Assembly: GCA_003427395.1 (NCBI GenBank)
Contig: BFEA01000582.1
Location: forward strand, 224,658-259,042
Direction: 5' to 3'
From: Chara braunii
Lineage: Eukaryota > Streptophyta > Charophyceae > Charales > Characeae
Length of the DNA: 34,385 nucleotides
Shown: piece by piece, positions 8,875-17,699 of the stretch
How positions within the stretch are numbered: position 1 is the stretch's first letter
How the letters are laid out: the number at the start of each line of letters is the position of its first letter
Made by a program: the position numbers and the translations under genes
Notes under the pieces: generated by a model
What the model saw: only the letters and a program-made list of their open reading frames with translations
What the model was told of the DNA's origin: nothing
Databases searched by the model: none

Positions 8875-9742
8875 TTTTTTCCTTAAACAGTCCTGGGGCA
8901 GTCTCTTCTTCACTCCTATTGACTTTCCCTGTACCAGGCTAGCATTCCTCAGCTTTGCTTCTTCTACATATAGACTCATTATAGAGCCATCTTGCTGAGC
9001 GATGTGAAGTTACAACACACCCTAATTATGACTGTATCAGACCGGAAAGACAGCTTGTATTCATTGAATTTTCATTCATTCATTACCAGGGGTTGCTCCT
9101 TGACATGGAAAAGGAGAGCCTCGATCAGAAATAAATTCAAATAATAATATAATAATATAGTTATGCGACTTATGTCCAAAGAGGAGGCTTCTTGAGGACC
9201 TGAGAAAAACACCAAGGTGGGAGCTATTGAAAACGCACCTTTTTTTTTTTTTTTTTTTTTTTATAGAGGGCTGCGCCGCACTCTGCTGCAGTGCAATACA
9301 GAGGCAACGCTGAAGGGGTCAGGCAAGCAAGCTTACCCGTACGACCCCTCCGAAGCCCAGAAAAATTAATTTAATATCGTGCGGTCAGATGGACCACGGA
9401 TCAGATATTAAACTGATCAGAACAGATATGCCACCTGGAGATAATGCTTGTCCATGTGGAAAAAATTATGTTGAATTTCAGCCATAAGTCTCATCACCTT
9501 GCCTTAGTATACCGGCACCAGGGTCTTTTCCTTTTAAAAAATAAAAATAAATAAATAAATAAAATTCCAGCCATAAGATCAGGGAACTTTAGCGCCGTCC
9601 AAACTGCATGGTGGTACTGTAGATTTTAGTCTCAAGGAAACGCAACTTTTGGTTTGAAAAGAAAAAAACAAAAAAACAAAAAAAACTTTTGGTTTGTCTA
9701 AATAGGTACGGATACAGTGGTTGTTTAACAGCACAGTGTTGC
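8875..9742. other. Unassigned stretch with a T tract
   Basis: No coding signal. It holds an AT-rich run near 9130-9165, a T24 tract at 9239-9262 and an A-rich run near 9530-9560. The T tract followed by a GC-containing segment (TGCGCCGCACTCTGCTGCAG at about 9270-9290) could mark another minus-strand A-tailed retroposon, but I found no second copy in the window. Confidence 0.4.
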
Positions 9743-9849
9743 CTTCACTGAGAAAGTGAATCCTGCGGTCATTATAGCTGTATTTGGTCCAAGTTCCAGG
9801 CTAGATACATGATACTTCGATAATGACCGGGTGTTCTATGTGGGTGAAC
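9743..9849. mobile_element. Family M inverted-repeat element, copy 2
   Basis: The left side, CTTCACTGAG..CTGCGGTCATTAT, and the right side, ATAATGACCGGGTGTTCTAT then GTGGGTGAAC, form diverged inverted termini. Between them is AGCTGTATTTGGTCC, matching the cores of the other copies. Confidence 0.55.
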
Positions 9850-9889
9850 ACGGTAGTACGGCTTTGCATTATCTGATGTTGGCTTGACT

Positions 9890-9970
9890 AATGCCTGGTC
9901 ATTATGGCTGTATTTGGGGCAGCTTTGAGTCCAGATGCAGCGATAATAACAGGGTGTTCTATCCCGGTGA
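9890..9970. mobile_element. Family M inverted-repeat element, copy 3
   Basis: It begins ATGCCTGGTCATTATGGCTG, continues TATTTGGGGC..GTCCAGATGCAGCGATAATAACAGGGTGTTCTA, and ends CGGTGAA. The layout is the same as copies 1 and 2, with weaker outer arms. It lies 41 bases after copy 2. Confidence 0.5.
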
Positions 9971-10171
9971 AAAAGACGGTAGGGCTAAGTACTACTACAT
10001 AGTGAGGCAGGAAGTTCAGCGGACGCATATGAGGAGGGTGAAGGAGGGATATGGCTCGAAGACTCCCCTGCAGCTATGGGGGGGTTTCAACTCTTGTCAT
10101 GCTTTTTTTGTGTGGCTCTCTTTCATGGAAGGCTACTGAGGCCCTACGTAGCAGGATAAGATCTTCATTTG

Positions 10172-10190
10172 CGCGTGTGCATGTGCGTGC

Positions 10191-10276
<86 letters not shown>
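10172..10276. repeat. Compound (GT)n(GA)n microsatellite
   Basis: A (GCGT)/(GT) run to about 10230 is followed directly by a GA run that stops at the assembly gap. Confidence 0.95.
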
Positions 10277-11176
10277 NNNNNNNNNNNNNNNNNNNNNNNN
10301 NNNNNNNNNNNNNNNNNNNNNNNNNNNNNNNNNNNNNNNNNNNNNNNNNNNNNNNNNNNNNNNNNNNNNNNNNNNNNNNNNNNNNNNNNNNNNNNNNNNN
10401 NNNNNNNNNNNNNNNNNNNNNNNNNNNNNNNNNNNNNNNNNNNNNNNNNNNNNNNNNNNNNNNNNNNNNNNNNNNNNNNNNNNNNNNNNNNNNNNNNNNN
10501 NNNNNNNNNNNNNNNNNNNNNNNNNNNNNNNNNNNNNNNNNNNNNNNNNNNNNNNNNNNNNNNNNNNNNNNNNNNNNNNNNNNNNNNNNNNNNNNNNNNN
10601 NNNNNNNNNNNNNNNNNNNNNNNNNNNNNNNNNNNNNNNNNNNNNNNNNNNNNNNNNNNNNNNNNNNNNNNNNNNNNNNNNNNNNNNNNNNNNNNNNNNN
10701 NNNNNNNNNNNNNNNNNNNNNNNNNNNNNNNNNNNNNNNNNNNNNNNNNNNNNNNNNNNNNNNNNNNNNNNNNNNNNNNNNNNNNNNNNNNNNNNNNNNN
10801 NNNNNNNNNNNNNNNNNNNNNNNNNNNNNNNNNNNNNNNNNNNNNNNNNNNNNNNNNNNNNNNNNNNNNNNNNNNNNNNNNNNNNNNNNNNNNNNNNNNN
10901 NNNNNNNNNNNNNNNNNNNNNNNNNNNNNNNNNNNNNNNNNNNNNNNNNNNNNNNNNNNNNNNNNNNNNNNNNNNNNNNNNNNNNNNNNNNNNNNNNNNN
11001 NNNNNNNNNNNNNNNNNNNNNNNNNNNNNNNNNNNNNNNNNNNNNNNNNNNNNNNNNNNNNNNNNNNNNNNNNNNNNNNNNNNNNNNNNNNNNNNNNNNN
11101 NNNNNNNNNNNNNNNNNNNNNNNNNNNNNNNNNNNNNNNNNNNNNNNNNNNNNNNNNNNNNNNNNNNNNNNNNNNN
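10277..11176. other. Assembly gap (900 N)
   Basis: Exactly 900 unknown bases, flanked on both sides by GA dinucleotide repeats. The round number suggests an estimated size. No reading frame drawn across it is meaningful. Confidence 1.

Positions 11177-11217
<41 letters not shown>
11177..11217. repeat. (GA)n at the right gap edge
   Basis: GA run continuing from the gap; probably the same microsatellite as on the left edge. Confidence 0.95.
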
Positions 11218-11221
<4 letters not shown>

Positions 11222-11597
11222 ACAGGTGCTTTGTGGAAGTGGCAGGCAAGTCCCACCAGTGCTATGTTTGTGCCAAAAGCTATCATGAACCTGGCATGTT
11301 TTTGCCTGCAGATTCATGCGTTTTTAGCACGAGCACATCAGCAGTGGCGACTGGCTCTGAGAGTATATTGCTCATCAGTGGCTTCCACAGGTCACAGCAT
11401 TGGTAGGAGTTGGGCCAGAAAGGCCTCTACTGGTTCCATGCCTGTGTTTAGTAAACATCGTATCTAGTCCAAGAACTTGCTAGGTTCATGCTAACTAGCT
11501 GTAATAATAAGCACGTGCGTATCACCTCTGGGAGATGGTGGCGTCTGGCAGGTGGACGAATCAGGTGCGATCTTTGCCACGTAAGCAGTTCGGGGAA
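11218..11597. other. Unassigned stretch before the minisatellite
   Basis: Ordinary-composition DNA with no recognisable coding, RNA or repeat signal. Confidence 0.4.
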
Positions 11598-12416
11598 GTT
11601 GGGATCCCGGTGCAGTCACCCGTGGACAGTGGAGTGTCCGCCGGGATCCCTGTGCAGTAACCAGTGGAGGAGTGTGGATGAGTCGGGATCCCAACAGGGG
11701 TCCCTGTGTAGTAACCAGTTGACAGTGTGAAGAGGTGGGACCCCTGTTGGGATCCCTGTGGAGTAACCACCAGTGGACGGCGGAGAATCAGTTGGGATCC
11801 TTGTGCAGTAACCACCAGTGGACAGCGGAGAATCAGTTGGGATCCCTGTGCAGTCACGAGTGAGCAGTGTGTATGAGTTGGACTTCCCCGTGCAGCGACC
11901 AGTGGCCGGCGTGGATGAGTTGGGGTCCCTATGCACTCACCGGCGGGCACTGGATGCGTTGGGAACCCTGTACAGTCAGTAATTACTGGTCAGCGATCCC
12001 TGTGCAGTCGCAAGTGGACAGTGCGGATGAGTTGGGATCCCTGTGCAGTCACCAGTGCACAAGCGCGGATGAGTTGGGATCCCTGTGCAGTCACCAGTGA
12101 GCAGTGTGGGTGTGTCGGGATCCCTGTGAAGTCACCAGTCGACAATGGGGATGAGTTGGGATCCCTGTACAGTTACTAACTACCAGTTGGGATCCCTGTA
12201 CAGTTACTAACTACCAGTTGGGATCCCTGTGCAGTCACCAGTGAGCAGTGGGTGTGTCGGGATCCTTGTGCAGTCACCAGTCGAGACTGGGGATGAGTTG
12301 GGATCCCTGTACATTTACTAACTACCAGTCGCAGGCAGTAAGTGATCCCTGTGCAGTCACCGATGGAACAGTGGGGATGAGTCTGGATCCCTGTCCGGTC
12401 GCTCACTACCGGTCGG
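11598..12416. repeat. Minisatellite, about 41-42 bp per unit
   Basis: Roughly 18-20 variant units, each starting GTTGGGATCCCTGTGCAGTC followed by ACCAGTGGACAGTGTGGATGA. A shorter variant, ending ACTAACTACCA, appears twice in a row at about 12166-12228 and again near 12320. Most units are close to a multiple of three, which keeps frames open on both strands (for example minus 11561-11950, with repeated VTAQGSQLILR-type words). The frames differ between units and no start is conserved, so I treat them as repeat by-products. Confidence 0.9.
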
Positions 12417-13003
12417 TGGTGGCCTCTCATGCCTGGCCCTCGCTGTCGTTGGTTGCTGGTTTCGCTGTCACATGTCATGACACGATCCCGATCCCGATCT
12501 GGTAATGATGTCCTGAATGTTGGAGGACCCATGGCAATTTTTTTTCTTCTTCTTCTTAGAATTGATAAAACGAAATCGCGGGTCAGGAGGGGATTTTTTG
12601 AAGTTTTTCTTTTTTTTTTTTCTGTTTTTGGGGGGTGGGGGGTGTGGGAAGAGAGGGACGATATCGATTTCGCTTTATGCTGTCAAATACTCGAAAACAA
12701 GGGGAATGACGACAATCAGTCAGTGTGAATGCATTTCTCTCAGACTGTGTGAAGTTTTTGTCAGTTTTCTGAGAGAATCGGAGAATCCCCTTTTTTTTAA
12801 ATAGTTTCCTAATAATGTTTCTTTTTTTTTTTTTTGTTCGATTTGGTGCTGCAGGGAAGTCTCATCTGCACTGACTGTAAGGGCACAGGTCGCCGTGCAA
12901 GGTGGCTGGGATTACCGCCAAAGAAGAAAAAGAAACAAGGAGAATGACGACAACATTCTGAGTCCAATTTAATGCAATGGTTAGACTGCCTCCATGTCCG
13001 TAT
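12417..13003. other. Unassigned, homopolymer-rich stretch
   Basis: Several T runs (12539-12545, 12610-12620, 12822-12835) and a G-rich patch. A word AAACAAGGGGAATGACGACA at about 12698 recurs as AAACAAGGAGAATGACGACA at about 12933, a short duplication. No gene is recognisable. Confidence 0.4.
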
Positions 13004-13320
13004 CTTCTTCTTCTTCTTCTTCTTCTTCTTCTTTTCCAGCCTTCTGAGCGGTTCTCTTCTTTTAACGACTTCACCCCCCCCCCCCCCCCTCTCTTTTTTT
13101 GTTCCAAAATCCGCAACTCAATTTTGGAACCTAAGATCTGATCTGATTCTGGGGAGGGAGGGGGAGGGAGGGGGGCAAACGACTAATCTTCTTCTTCTTT
13201 TCCAGCCTGCTGAGCGTTTCTCTTCTTTTCAGAGTCCATCCCCCCCCGCCCCCCTCCCCGGTCTTAGTGTGTTCCAAAATTTCAAACTCGATTTTTAAAC
13301 TCGAGTTCTGATCTGATTAC
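13004..13320. repeat. Tandem duplication, two copies of about 135-150 bp
   Basis: Both copies run TCTTCTTCTTC, TTTTCCAGCCT, CTGAGCG, TTCTCTTCTTTT, a C run, GTTCCAAAAT, ACTC, then TCTGATCTGATT. The first is at about 13005-13148 and the second at about 13187-13317. A G-rich linker lies between them. The copies differ in (TTC)n length and C-run length. Confidence 0.8.
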
Positions 13321-13327
13321 GAGACTT

Positions 13328-13380
13328 TGTTCTTGAGGCTGAGGGTGCCGGTTCGAGGCCGTGCGAGTCCACGGCGGGGC
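13328..13380 (+). other. tRNA-like segment (B box), SINE fragment
   Basis: TTCTTGAGGCTGAGGGTGCC is followed by a Pol III B-box-like GGTTCGAGGCC at 13350-13360, then CCACGGCGGGG. It aligns with the tRNA-like head of the SINE at 14262 (CTCTTGAGACCGAGGTCGCT, GGTTCAAATCC, CACGGCGGAG). No A box is visible upstream, so only the 3' half of the tRNA-like head is present. Confidence 0.5.
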
Positions 13381-13479
13381 CTGATGCCCTAAACGTGCGT
13401 CGTTCAGTAACTACTGATTCTGGAAGAGTTTCAACTCACTGAGAAGTTGGAACCGTCTGTGGAAGAGTTTGAACCTTTG

Positions 13480-13862
13480 ACCTCAGGTTTTGAACTCAGG
13501 TTTTGAACTTAGGTTTTGAACTCAGTTTTTTTTTAACTTAGGTTTTGAACTCAGTTTTTTTTGAACTCAGGTTTTGAACTCAGGTCCATATTTAAACCTG
13601 ACTCCTGAGTTCAATTTAAGAATTTTAAGTTTATTTAACTCACACAGTCTCTCAGGTTTTGAACTCAGGTCCAGATTTAAACCTGACTCCTGAGTTCAAT
13701 TTAAGTTTATTTAACTCACACAGTCACTGAGAACGCAACTCAGGTTTTGAACTCAGGTTTTTTTTAACTCAGGTTTTGAACTCAGGTCCATATTTAAACC
13801 TGACTCCTGAGTTCAATTTAAGTTTATTTAACTCACACAGTCACTGAGAACGCGTGTGTGGA
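13480..13862. repeat. Nested tandem repeat, AGGTTTTGAACTC motif
   Basis: The word CAGGTTTTGAACT repeats many times. A larger module occurs three times, ending near 13650, 13729 and 13852: GAACTCAGGTCCATATTTAA, ACCTGACTCCTGAGTTCAAT, TTAAGTTTATTTAACTCACA, CAGTC. ACCTGAC..GTCAGG-like and GAACTCAGG/CCTGAGTTC pairs make each module internally palindromic. Confidence 0.85.
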
Positions 13863-13916
13863 AGAGTCTGAAGAGTCTGAAGAGTCTGAACCTTTGAAGT
13901 TTGAACGCAGTTCCAT

Positions 13917-13957
13917 ATTTAAAGTTTTAAAGTTTTAAAGTTTTAAAGTTTTAAACC
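13917..13957. repeat. 9-bp tandem repeat, AGTTTTAAA
   Basis: Four head-to-tail copies of AGTTTTAAA with minor edge variation. Confidence 0.85.
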
Positions 13958-14077
13958 CTTTTATTTGAACTGCATCTTATCTTGAATGGATTTAATAAAT
14001 TTTAATTTAATTGTGGAAATATTTTTAAATCTTGAATGGAATCCATGGATTGAATAACTGAGTGCAGGCAGGCCCGT

Positions 14078-14123
14078 AGATTTCCGAAAGGCTGGCGCCG
14101 CCGGTTATCGACCGCCACACTCT

Positions 14124-14155
<32 letters not shown>

Positions 14156-14197
14156 NATGATGAGAACTGCTGGACTCTTGCTCTCGCGAACTGGAGA
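14078..14197. repeat. Repeat family P, copy 1, split by T31
   Basis: TTCCGAAAGGCTGGCGCCGC, CGGTTATCGACCG, CACACT is followed by a T31 run (14125-14155), one ambiguous base at 14156, then TTGCTCTCGCGAACTGG. The same words occur without the T run at 14653-14716, so here the repeat appears split at its middle. Confidence 0.6.
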
Positions 14198-14261
14198 GAT
14201 GGACTTTAATGGAATTATTATGGGGGTAAAGGGGGTGTACCGGTATGATTCCACTTTTGAA

Positions 14262-14420
14262 CACCGTGTCCTGGCTGTAGTGGTTAACATACCTGGCTCT
14301 TGAGACCGAGGTCGCTGGTTCAAATCCCTGCTTGCACGGCGGAGAACGTCGGGCTCATGCTGGGATGGGTAGCGCCATCCTGTAACCTCAGCTGTGGGGG
14401 AGCTAGATGTGCAGATTCAC
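14262..14420 (+). mobile_element. tRNA-derived SINE (5' head recognisable)
   Basis: The A-box-like TGGCTGTAGTGG at 14272-14283 and B-box-like GGTTCAAATCC at 14317-14327 are 33 bases apart, the spacing of an internal Pol III promoter. The surrounding sequence has a tRNA-like outline, but stems pair poorly and no CCA-ready acceptor is formed, so this is not a functional tRNA. The body continues with CACGGCGGAGAACGTCGGGC and CTCATGCTGGGATGGGTAGC. Its 3' end is uncertain. Confidence 0.6.
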
Positions 14421-14489
14421 TTAGCTGCTGCATCCACCCTTGAAGGGTGCGGCGGTCCATATGCTGTGCCATTCAGTAATTTGCGAACT

Positions 14490-14588
14490 GGGGCCAAGTC
14501 CCACTTACACTGATCCTTGATTTCTGGTCGATGATCTTCCAAATCTGCGGTCAGAAATCGATCATTCGGGTAAGTGGGACTTGGCCCC
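14490..14588. repeat. 99-bp foldback palindrome
   Basis: The left arm, GGGGCCAAGTCCCACTTA, then GATCCTTGATTTCTGGTC, mirrors the right arm, GGTCAGAAATCGATCATTCG, then GGTAAGTGGGACTTGGCCCC. The terminal 18 bases are perfectly complementary and the inner arm pairs with a few mismatches. The loop is about 15 bases around 14539. Confidence 0.8.
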
Positions 14589-14649
14589 TGGTGCACCCTT
14601 TAAGGTGCAGGTTTGCAGGAGAGCGAGGGTGCTTTTGCGGATGCATCAG

Positions 14650-14722
14650 TTCGCTAATTACCGAAAGGCTGGTGCGGGTTATCGACCGGCGCACCCTTGC
14701 TCTCACGAACTTGCTGACTGCT
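14650..14722. repeat. Repeat family P, copy 2
   Basis: TTACCGAAAGGCTGGTGCGG, GTTATCGACCGG, CGCACCCTTGCTCTCACGAA match copy 1 at 14078 but are uninterrupted. GGCTGGTGCGG and CCGGCGCACC also form a short hairpin around GTTATCGA. Confidence 0.6.
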
Positions 14723-15083
14723 GCATGAATTTGCAATGAGCGGAGACGTGAAAGGAAAATGAGAAACAGTCCTTTTTTTCGCAACTTGGGGTCTATATTG
14801 GACGGGCTAGACGGGGCGAACATGACGTACGGGCGGAGAGGATGGACACTGATAAAGAGGCAGCGTTGGACAAACCTGGAACCAGAGGGGTGGACACTGC
14901 CGCAGGGGGACAAAAGCTCGAAGGAGAAAGAACGAAGTAGTAGTCGGAGGGGGAGATGGATGGGTGGAGAGGATGGCAACAATGAGACGGCAAAGGGAGA
15001 AGAGGTGTCTAAGGGACAAGGGGTAGAAGCGGGAAGGGTGGATTTGGGAAGTAGCCTGGCCACGTGAGATAGGGATCCAGGGG

Positions 15084-15380
15084 GGAGGGGAAAGCAGAAG
15101 AGACGAAGGACAAACAAGATGCCGGGGGAGGGCTGCAACAGGGGGACCCTTCAGAGACCACCGGGGGACTGGGTGCGAAGAAGGAAGGGAAAGAGAAGGG
15201 GGAGGAGGCAGTGGATGACATGAGGCAGGCAACAGAAATACTGAAAGCCCAAAGTGAGAGGGAGGGGGGGGGAACTGAAGAGGAACCTCCATCAGGCGAG
15301 TCGGGAACGGGACGAACCGGGGATCGACCAGAATACGACCTGCCCATTATTAGGGAAAGTGACAAAGGGAGAGACCGCTG
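15084..15380 (+). pseudogene. ORF1-like acidic region, first part
   Basis: A frame open from about 15084 to the stop near 15380 encodes a highly charged, Gly/Glu/Lys-rich, low-complexity protein (ETKDKQDAGGG, then AVDDMRQATEILKAQSE). No domain is recognisable. It precedes, in another frame, the longer charged ORF at 15408. Together they occupy the position of the LINE ORF1, whose N-terminus is often disordered. A preceding frame at 14759-15067 is similarly charged and may be the start of the same region. Confidence 0.45.
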
Positions 15381-15407
15381 ACCGGAAGTAGAAAAAGAAC
15401 CAAGCAG

Positions 15408-16193
15408 GTGACTACGGGACCACCTAAGACCTCATCTTCAGCTGAATGCTTCCCAGTCCCAGCGTTCTCCTCGGCTACGGCAGGGTCTTCAAGGCCAAAA
15501 ACCGCCCAGAATCAGGGGTCGAAGCGGCGATCACAACGCGAAGCAAGAGAGAAAGGGAGCAAACTCCGATGGAGGGGACTGGACAGAAGCGAGATATTGG
15601 TTGAGAGGGAGTCACAGGGATATCTCCCCCTCGTCTTCTGCCTCCCCTATTCCGAGGGATGCGAGCTTTGGATGTTTGGTGGGAGGGAGAGCAACGGGCC
15701 CGCCGGGGTGGATGATTACTTGACAACCTCTGAGGAGGATAGTTCAAGTAACTCGGGGATTGCCCAATCAGAGCAGCAGTATGAAGAGAAAAAACAGAGG
15801 GACCAGGAAGAGGAGGAGGAGAGTTGGGGAGGGGGAGAGGGGGAGGATGATGCGGACAAGGAACGTGAAGAGAGAGGGGAGGAGGAACAAGTGGAACGAC
15901 AAAGTGCTGAGTGCCAGGGGCCAGATAACGACGGAGAGCCGATGCAAGAAGAAGATCAGCAGTCGGAGCAGCCAAAACAGCCAGGGACATACTCCGAGGT
16001 TGCTGAAGAAAACAGAGGCAGACAACAGCAAGGCCCGCTGACCGAGCTAGTAAGGCAAGAGCGAGCGGAAACGGGGCTGCCGACCATCTTGCAAGAAGGG
16101 GAGTGCTTGCTACATGTTCCCCATCACCTTGTGGAGGACGCCCCGGTACATAAAGCTGCTCATGGACGGCGCAATGGAAGTGCCTATTTTTAG
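15408..16193 (+). pseudogene. ORF1-like protein, acidic middle part
   Basis: A 261-codon frame starting with ATG. Residues 1-100 are Ser/Arg-rich. Residues 105-220 are strongly acidic and Gln-rich (DDYLTTSEEDSSSNSG, then EEKKQRDQEEEEESWGG), resembling a disordered or coiled segment. After about residue 240 the frame is wrong: shifting by one near 16140 gives RYIKLLMDGAMEVPIFSVNN, which continues toward the next ORF1 segment and meets a stop near 16240. The function is inferred only from its place upstream of the endonuclease in a LINE. ORF1 proteins usually bind RNA, but no RRM or CCHC is visible here. Confidence 0.5.
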
Positions 16194-16281
16194 TGTCAAT
16201 AATCTACCGCGAGAACAGCACGTCCTGAGGCACGTGTAGCACTGGCTCTTGTCTAGCTACGAAGTCTAGCCACCGCCGGGT

Positions 16282-16611
16282 ATGTCAGCACTAAGGTTTA
16301 TCAGGCACACACCCGAAGAAATGGAATATGCAGTTATCATGTATTTTGTTGAAGCTATCCCCCAAAAGCCGGGTCAGCCGAGGATGCAGATAGGGAGTTT
16401 GCAATGGGTCGCATTCGCAGAGGTTTTTGGTCTGACGGCAACCCCACAGCGATTTCACGTCATCCATTTGACCTCCCTCGCCATCTTCAACAGTGTCAAT
16501 GCATGCCTGTCACAGAACGACCAACTGGGGGGGAAACAAATCTTGCAGGGAACGGGGATTTGGGAAAGGGGGGAGGAACCAAGGAGGATCATATTATCCT
16601 GTAGCCTGTAG
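16282..16611 (+). pseudogene. ORF1-like protein, C-terminal part
   Basis: A 109-codon frame, beginning MSALRFIRHTPEEMEYAVIM and containing LQWVAFAEVFGLTAT. The composition is balanced and looks like a folded domain, unlike the acidic segment before it. The frame is entered after a stop and frameshift near 16240, so it is probably the C-terminal part of the same ORF1. I do not recognise the fold. Confidence 0.45.
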
Positions 16612-16769
16612 GGTGTCACAGGAAATGTGGCATTCCCCCAACATAGGGAATATACAATAGGTTGGGGTAGGTGTTAGTTAGAAATGACAGGAGGATGGAG
16701 AGATCTTGATACGGTAAGACACTAGGTAGGGCGGAGACGAGGTGAATGCCGGGAGGTAGAAGATGTAAT

Positions 16770-17640
16770 CGGTTGACGGTCTTGACATGGAATGTCAGAG
16801 GATTGGGTGCACGGTCGCTCCACAACAAACTCAGGGAGCTAGCGGCAAAGGTGAAGGCGGAATAGATCGATGTGGTTTGCTTGCAAGAGACGAAGCTTGA
16901 TGAAGAAAGGACGGCCAAGCCGAAGCTGAGGTGGAAGGGGCAGCAGATCTGGGCCCTGGTGCTGGGCACGAAAGGAGGGGTCTGCATTTTGGTATTCACC
17001 CACTCTAGAGGGGAAGTCAAGGACTGGTTCTATGATTCAAGGGAAGATGGCCATGGGTAGTCCTGCAGTGGGGAGAAGAGATATCGGGGGTCGCCACAGT
17101 GTATGGCCCGTCTGAAATGGGTATGCGGAGGAGGATGTGGGAACGCCTCCACACATTGGTCCTGGATGGAGAGAAGATTATCATAGCACGAGACTTCAAC
17201 TCTGTGATAGATCCGAATCTGAACTCCGCTACACCGAGGCACGGAGGTGCAGATTCGCTGGCCCTCGTGGACACTATGACATCTTTGGGATGCACAGATT
17301 CTTTTCAGGCACTGCACCCGCATGGCCCTGGTGCTGCAAATTCTCAAAACTTTTTCAAAATCCTATGTAATTTTCTATATTGGACGCTGGGCCCGGTTCC
17401 CAGCACGTGTTATACCCCACCCCCCAAAAAAAAAAAAAAAAAAAAAAAGAAAGGATAGAGTCTTTAGACTCCTTACCTTCTGGGGCAGTGCGACATCCGG
17501 CAGAAGCGGGCCGGACATGATATGGGCGACGAGTCGACGACGGCCCTCAATGACGCAGTGGAACAGGTCCAGATAACCCCCATGGCTAGGTCAGACCACT
17601 CTGCAGTGCTCGCAACTTTCCCGGTAGGAAGCCTGGAGAC
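16770..17640 (+). pseudogene. APE-type endonuclease domain of ORF2
   Basis: The frame from 16770 reads LTVLTWNVRGLGARSLHNKL, the N-terminal N of L1 endonucleases. After an in-frame TAG at 16863 it reads IDVVCLQETKLDEE, with the metal-binding Glu at 16887-16889. Further on, DFNSVIDPNLNSA (DFN at 17192-17200) gives the catalytic Asp/Asn. The end, MARSDHSAVLATF, carries the Ser-Asp-His signature at 17591-17599. Such domains nick target DNA for target-primed reverse transcription. At least two frame changes occur, and the A-tailed module at 17382-17448 lies between DFN and SDH. The normal GGDFN reads ARDFN here. It cannot be functional. Confidence 0.85.
17382..17448 (+). mobile_element. A-tailed retroposon module, copy D, inside the endonuclease
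   Basis: GGACGCTGGGCCCGGTTCCC, AGCACGTG, TTATACCCCACCCCCC is followed by an A tract of 23. It is closest to copy C at 29258. Similarity to copy C also extends about 30 bases upstream (CTCAAA, TGTAA, TCTATAT), so the insertion may begin near 17340. It separates endonuclease halves that read VDTMTSLGCTDSF before and TFWGSATSGRSGPDMIWATS after. No clear target-site duplication was found. Confidence 0.7.
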
Positions 17641-17699
17641 AGGCCGCCCTCCCCCGAGCAGTACCGACATGGGTGTTCAAGAGTGCTGAATTTTTCAGA

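Noticed and set aside
10051-11467. Apparent ORFs of 370-450 codons across 10277-11176
   Set aside because: They consist mainly of unknown residues from the N gap, flanked by GT/GA repeat translations.
11598-12416. CRISPR array
   Set aside because: The units are continuous and diverged, with no unique spacers of constant length, and the genome is eukaryotic.
11561-12532. Possible repeat protein encoded by the minisatellite
   Set aside because: Open frames occur on both strands and switch frame between units; there is no stable start and no known domain.
14262-14345. Functional tRNA gene
   Set aside because: A and B boxes are present, but the acceptor and T stems pair poorly and no clear anticodon stem forms; a SINE head is more likely.
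14551-15365. Pro/Ser-rich minus-strand frames opposite the LINE ORF1-like region
   Set aside because: They are the complement of the acidic, purine-rich ORF1 coding strand and have no motif of their own.
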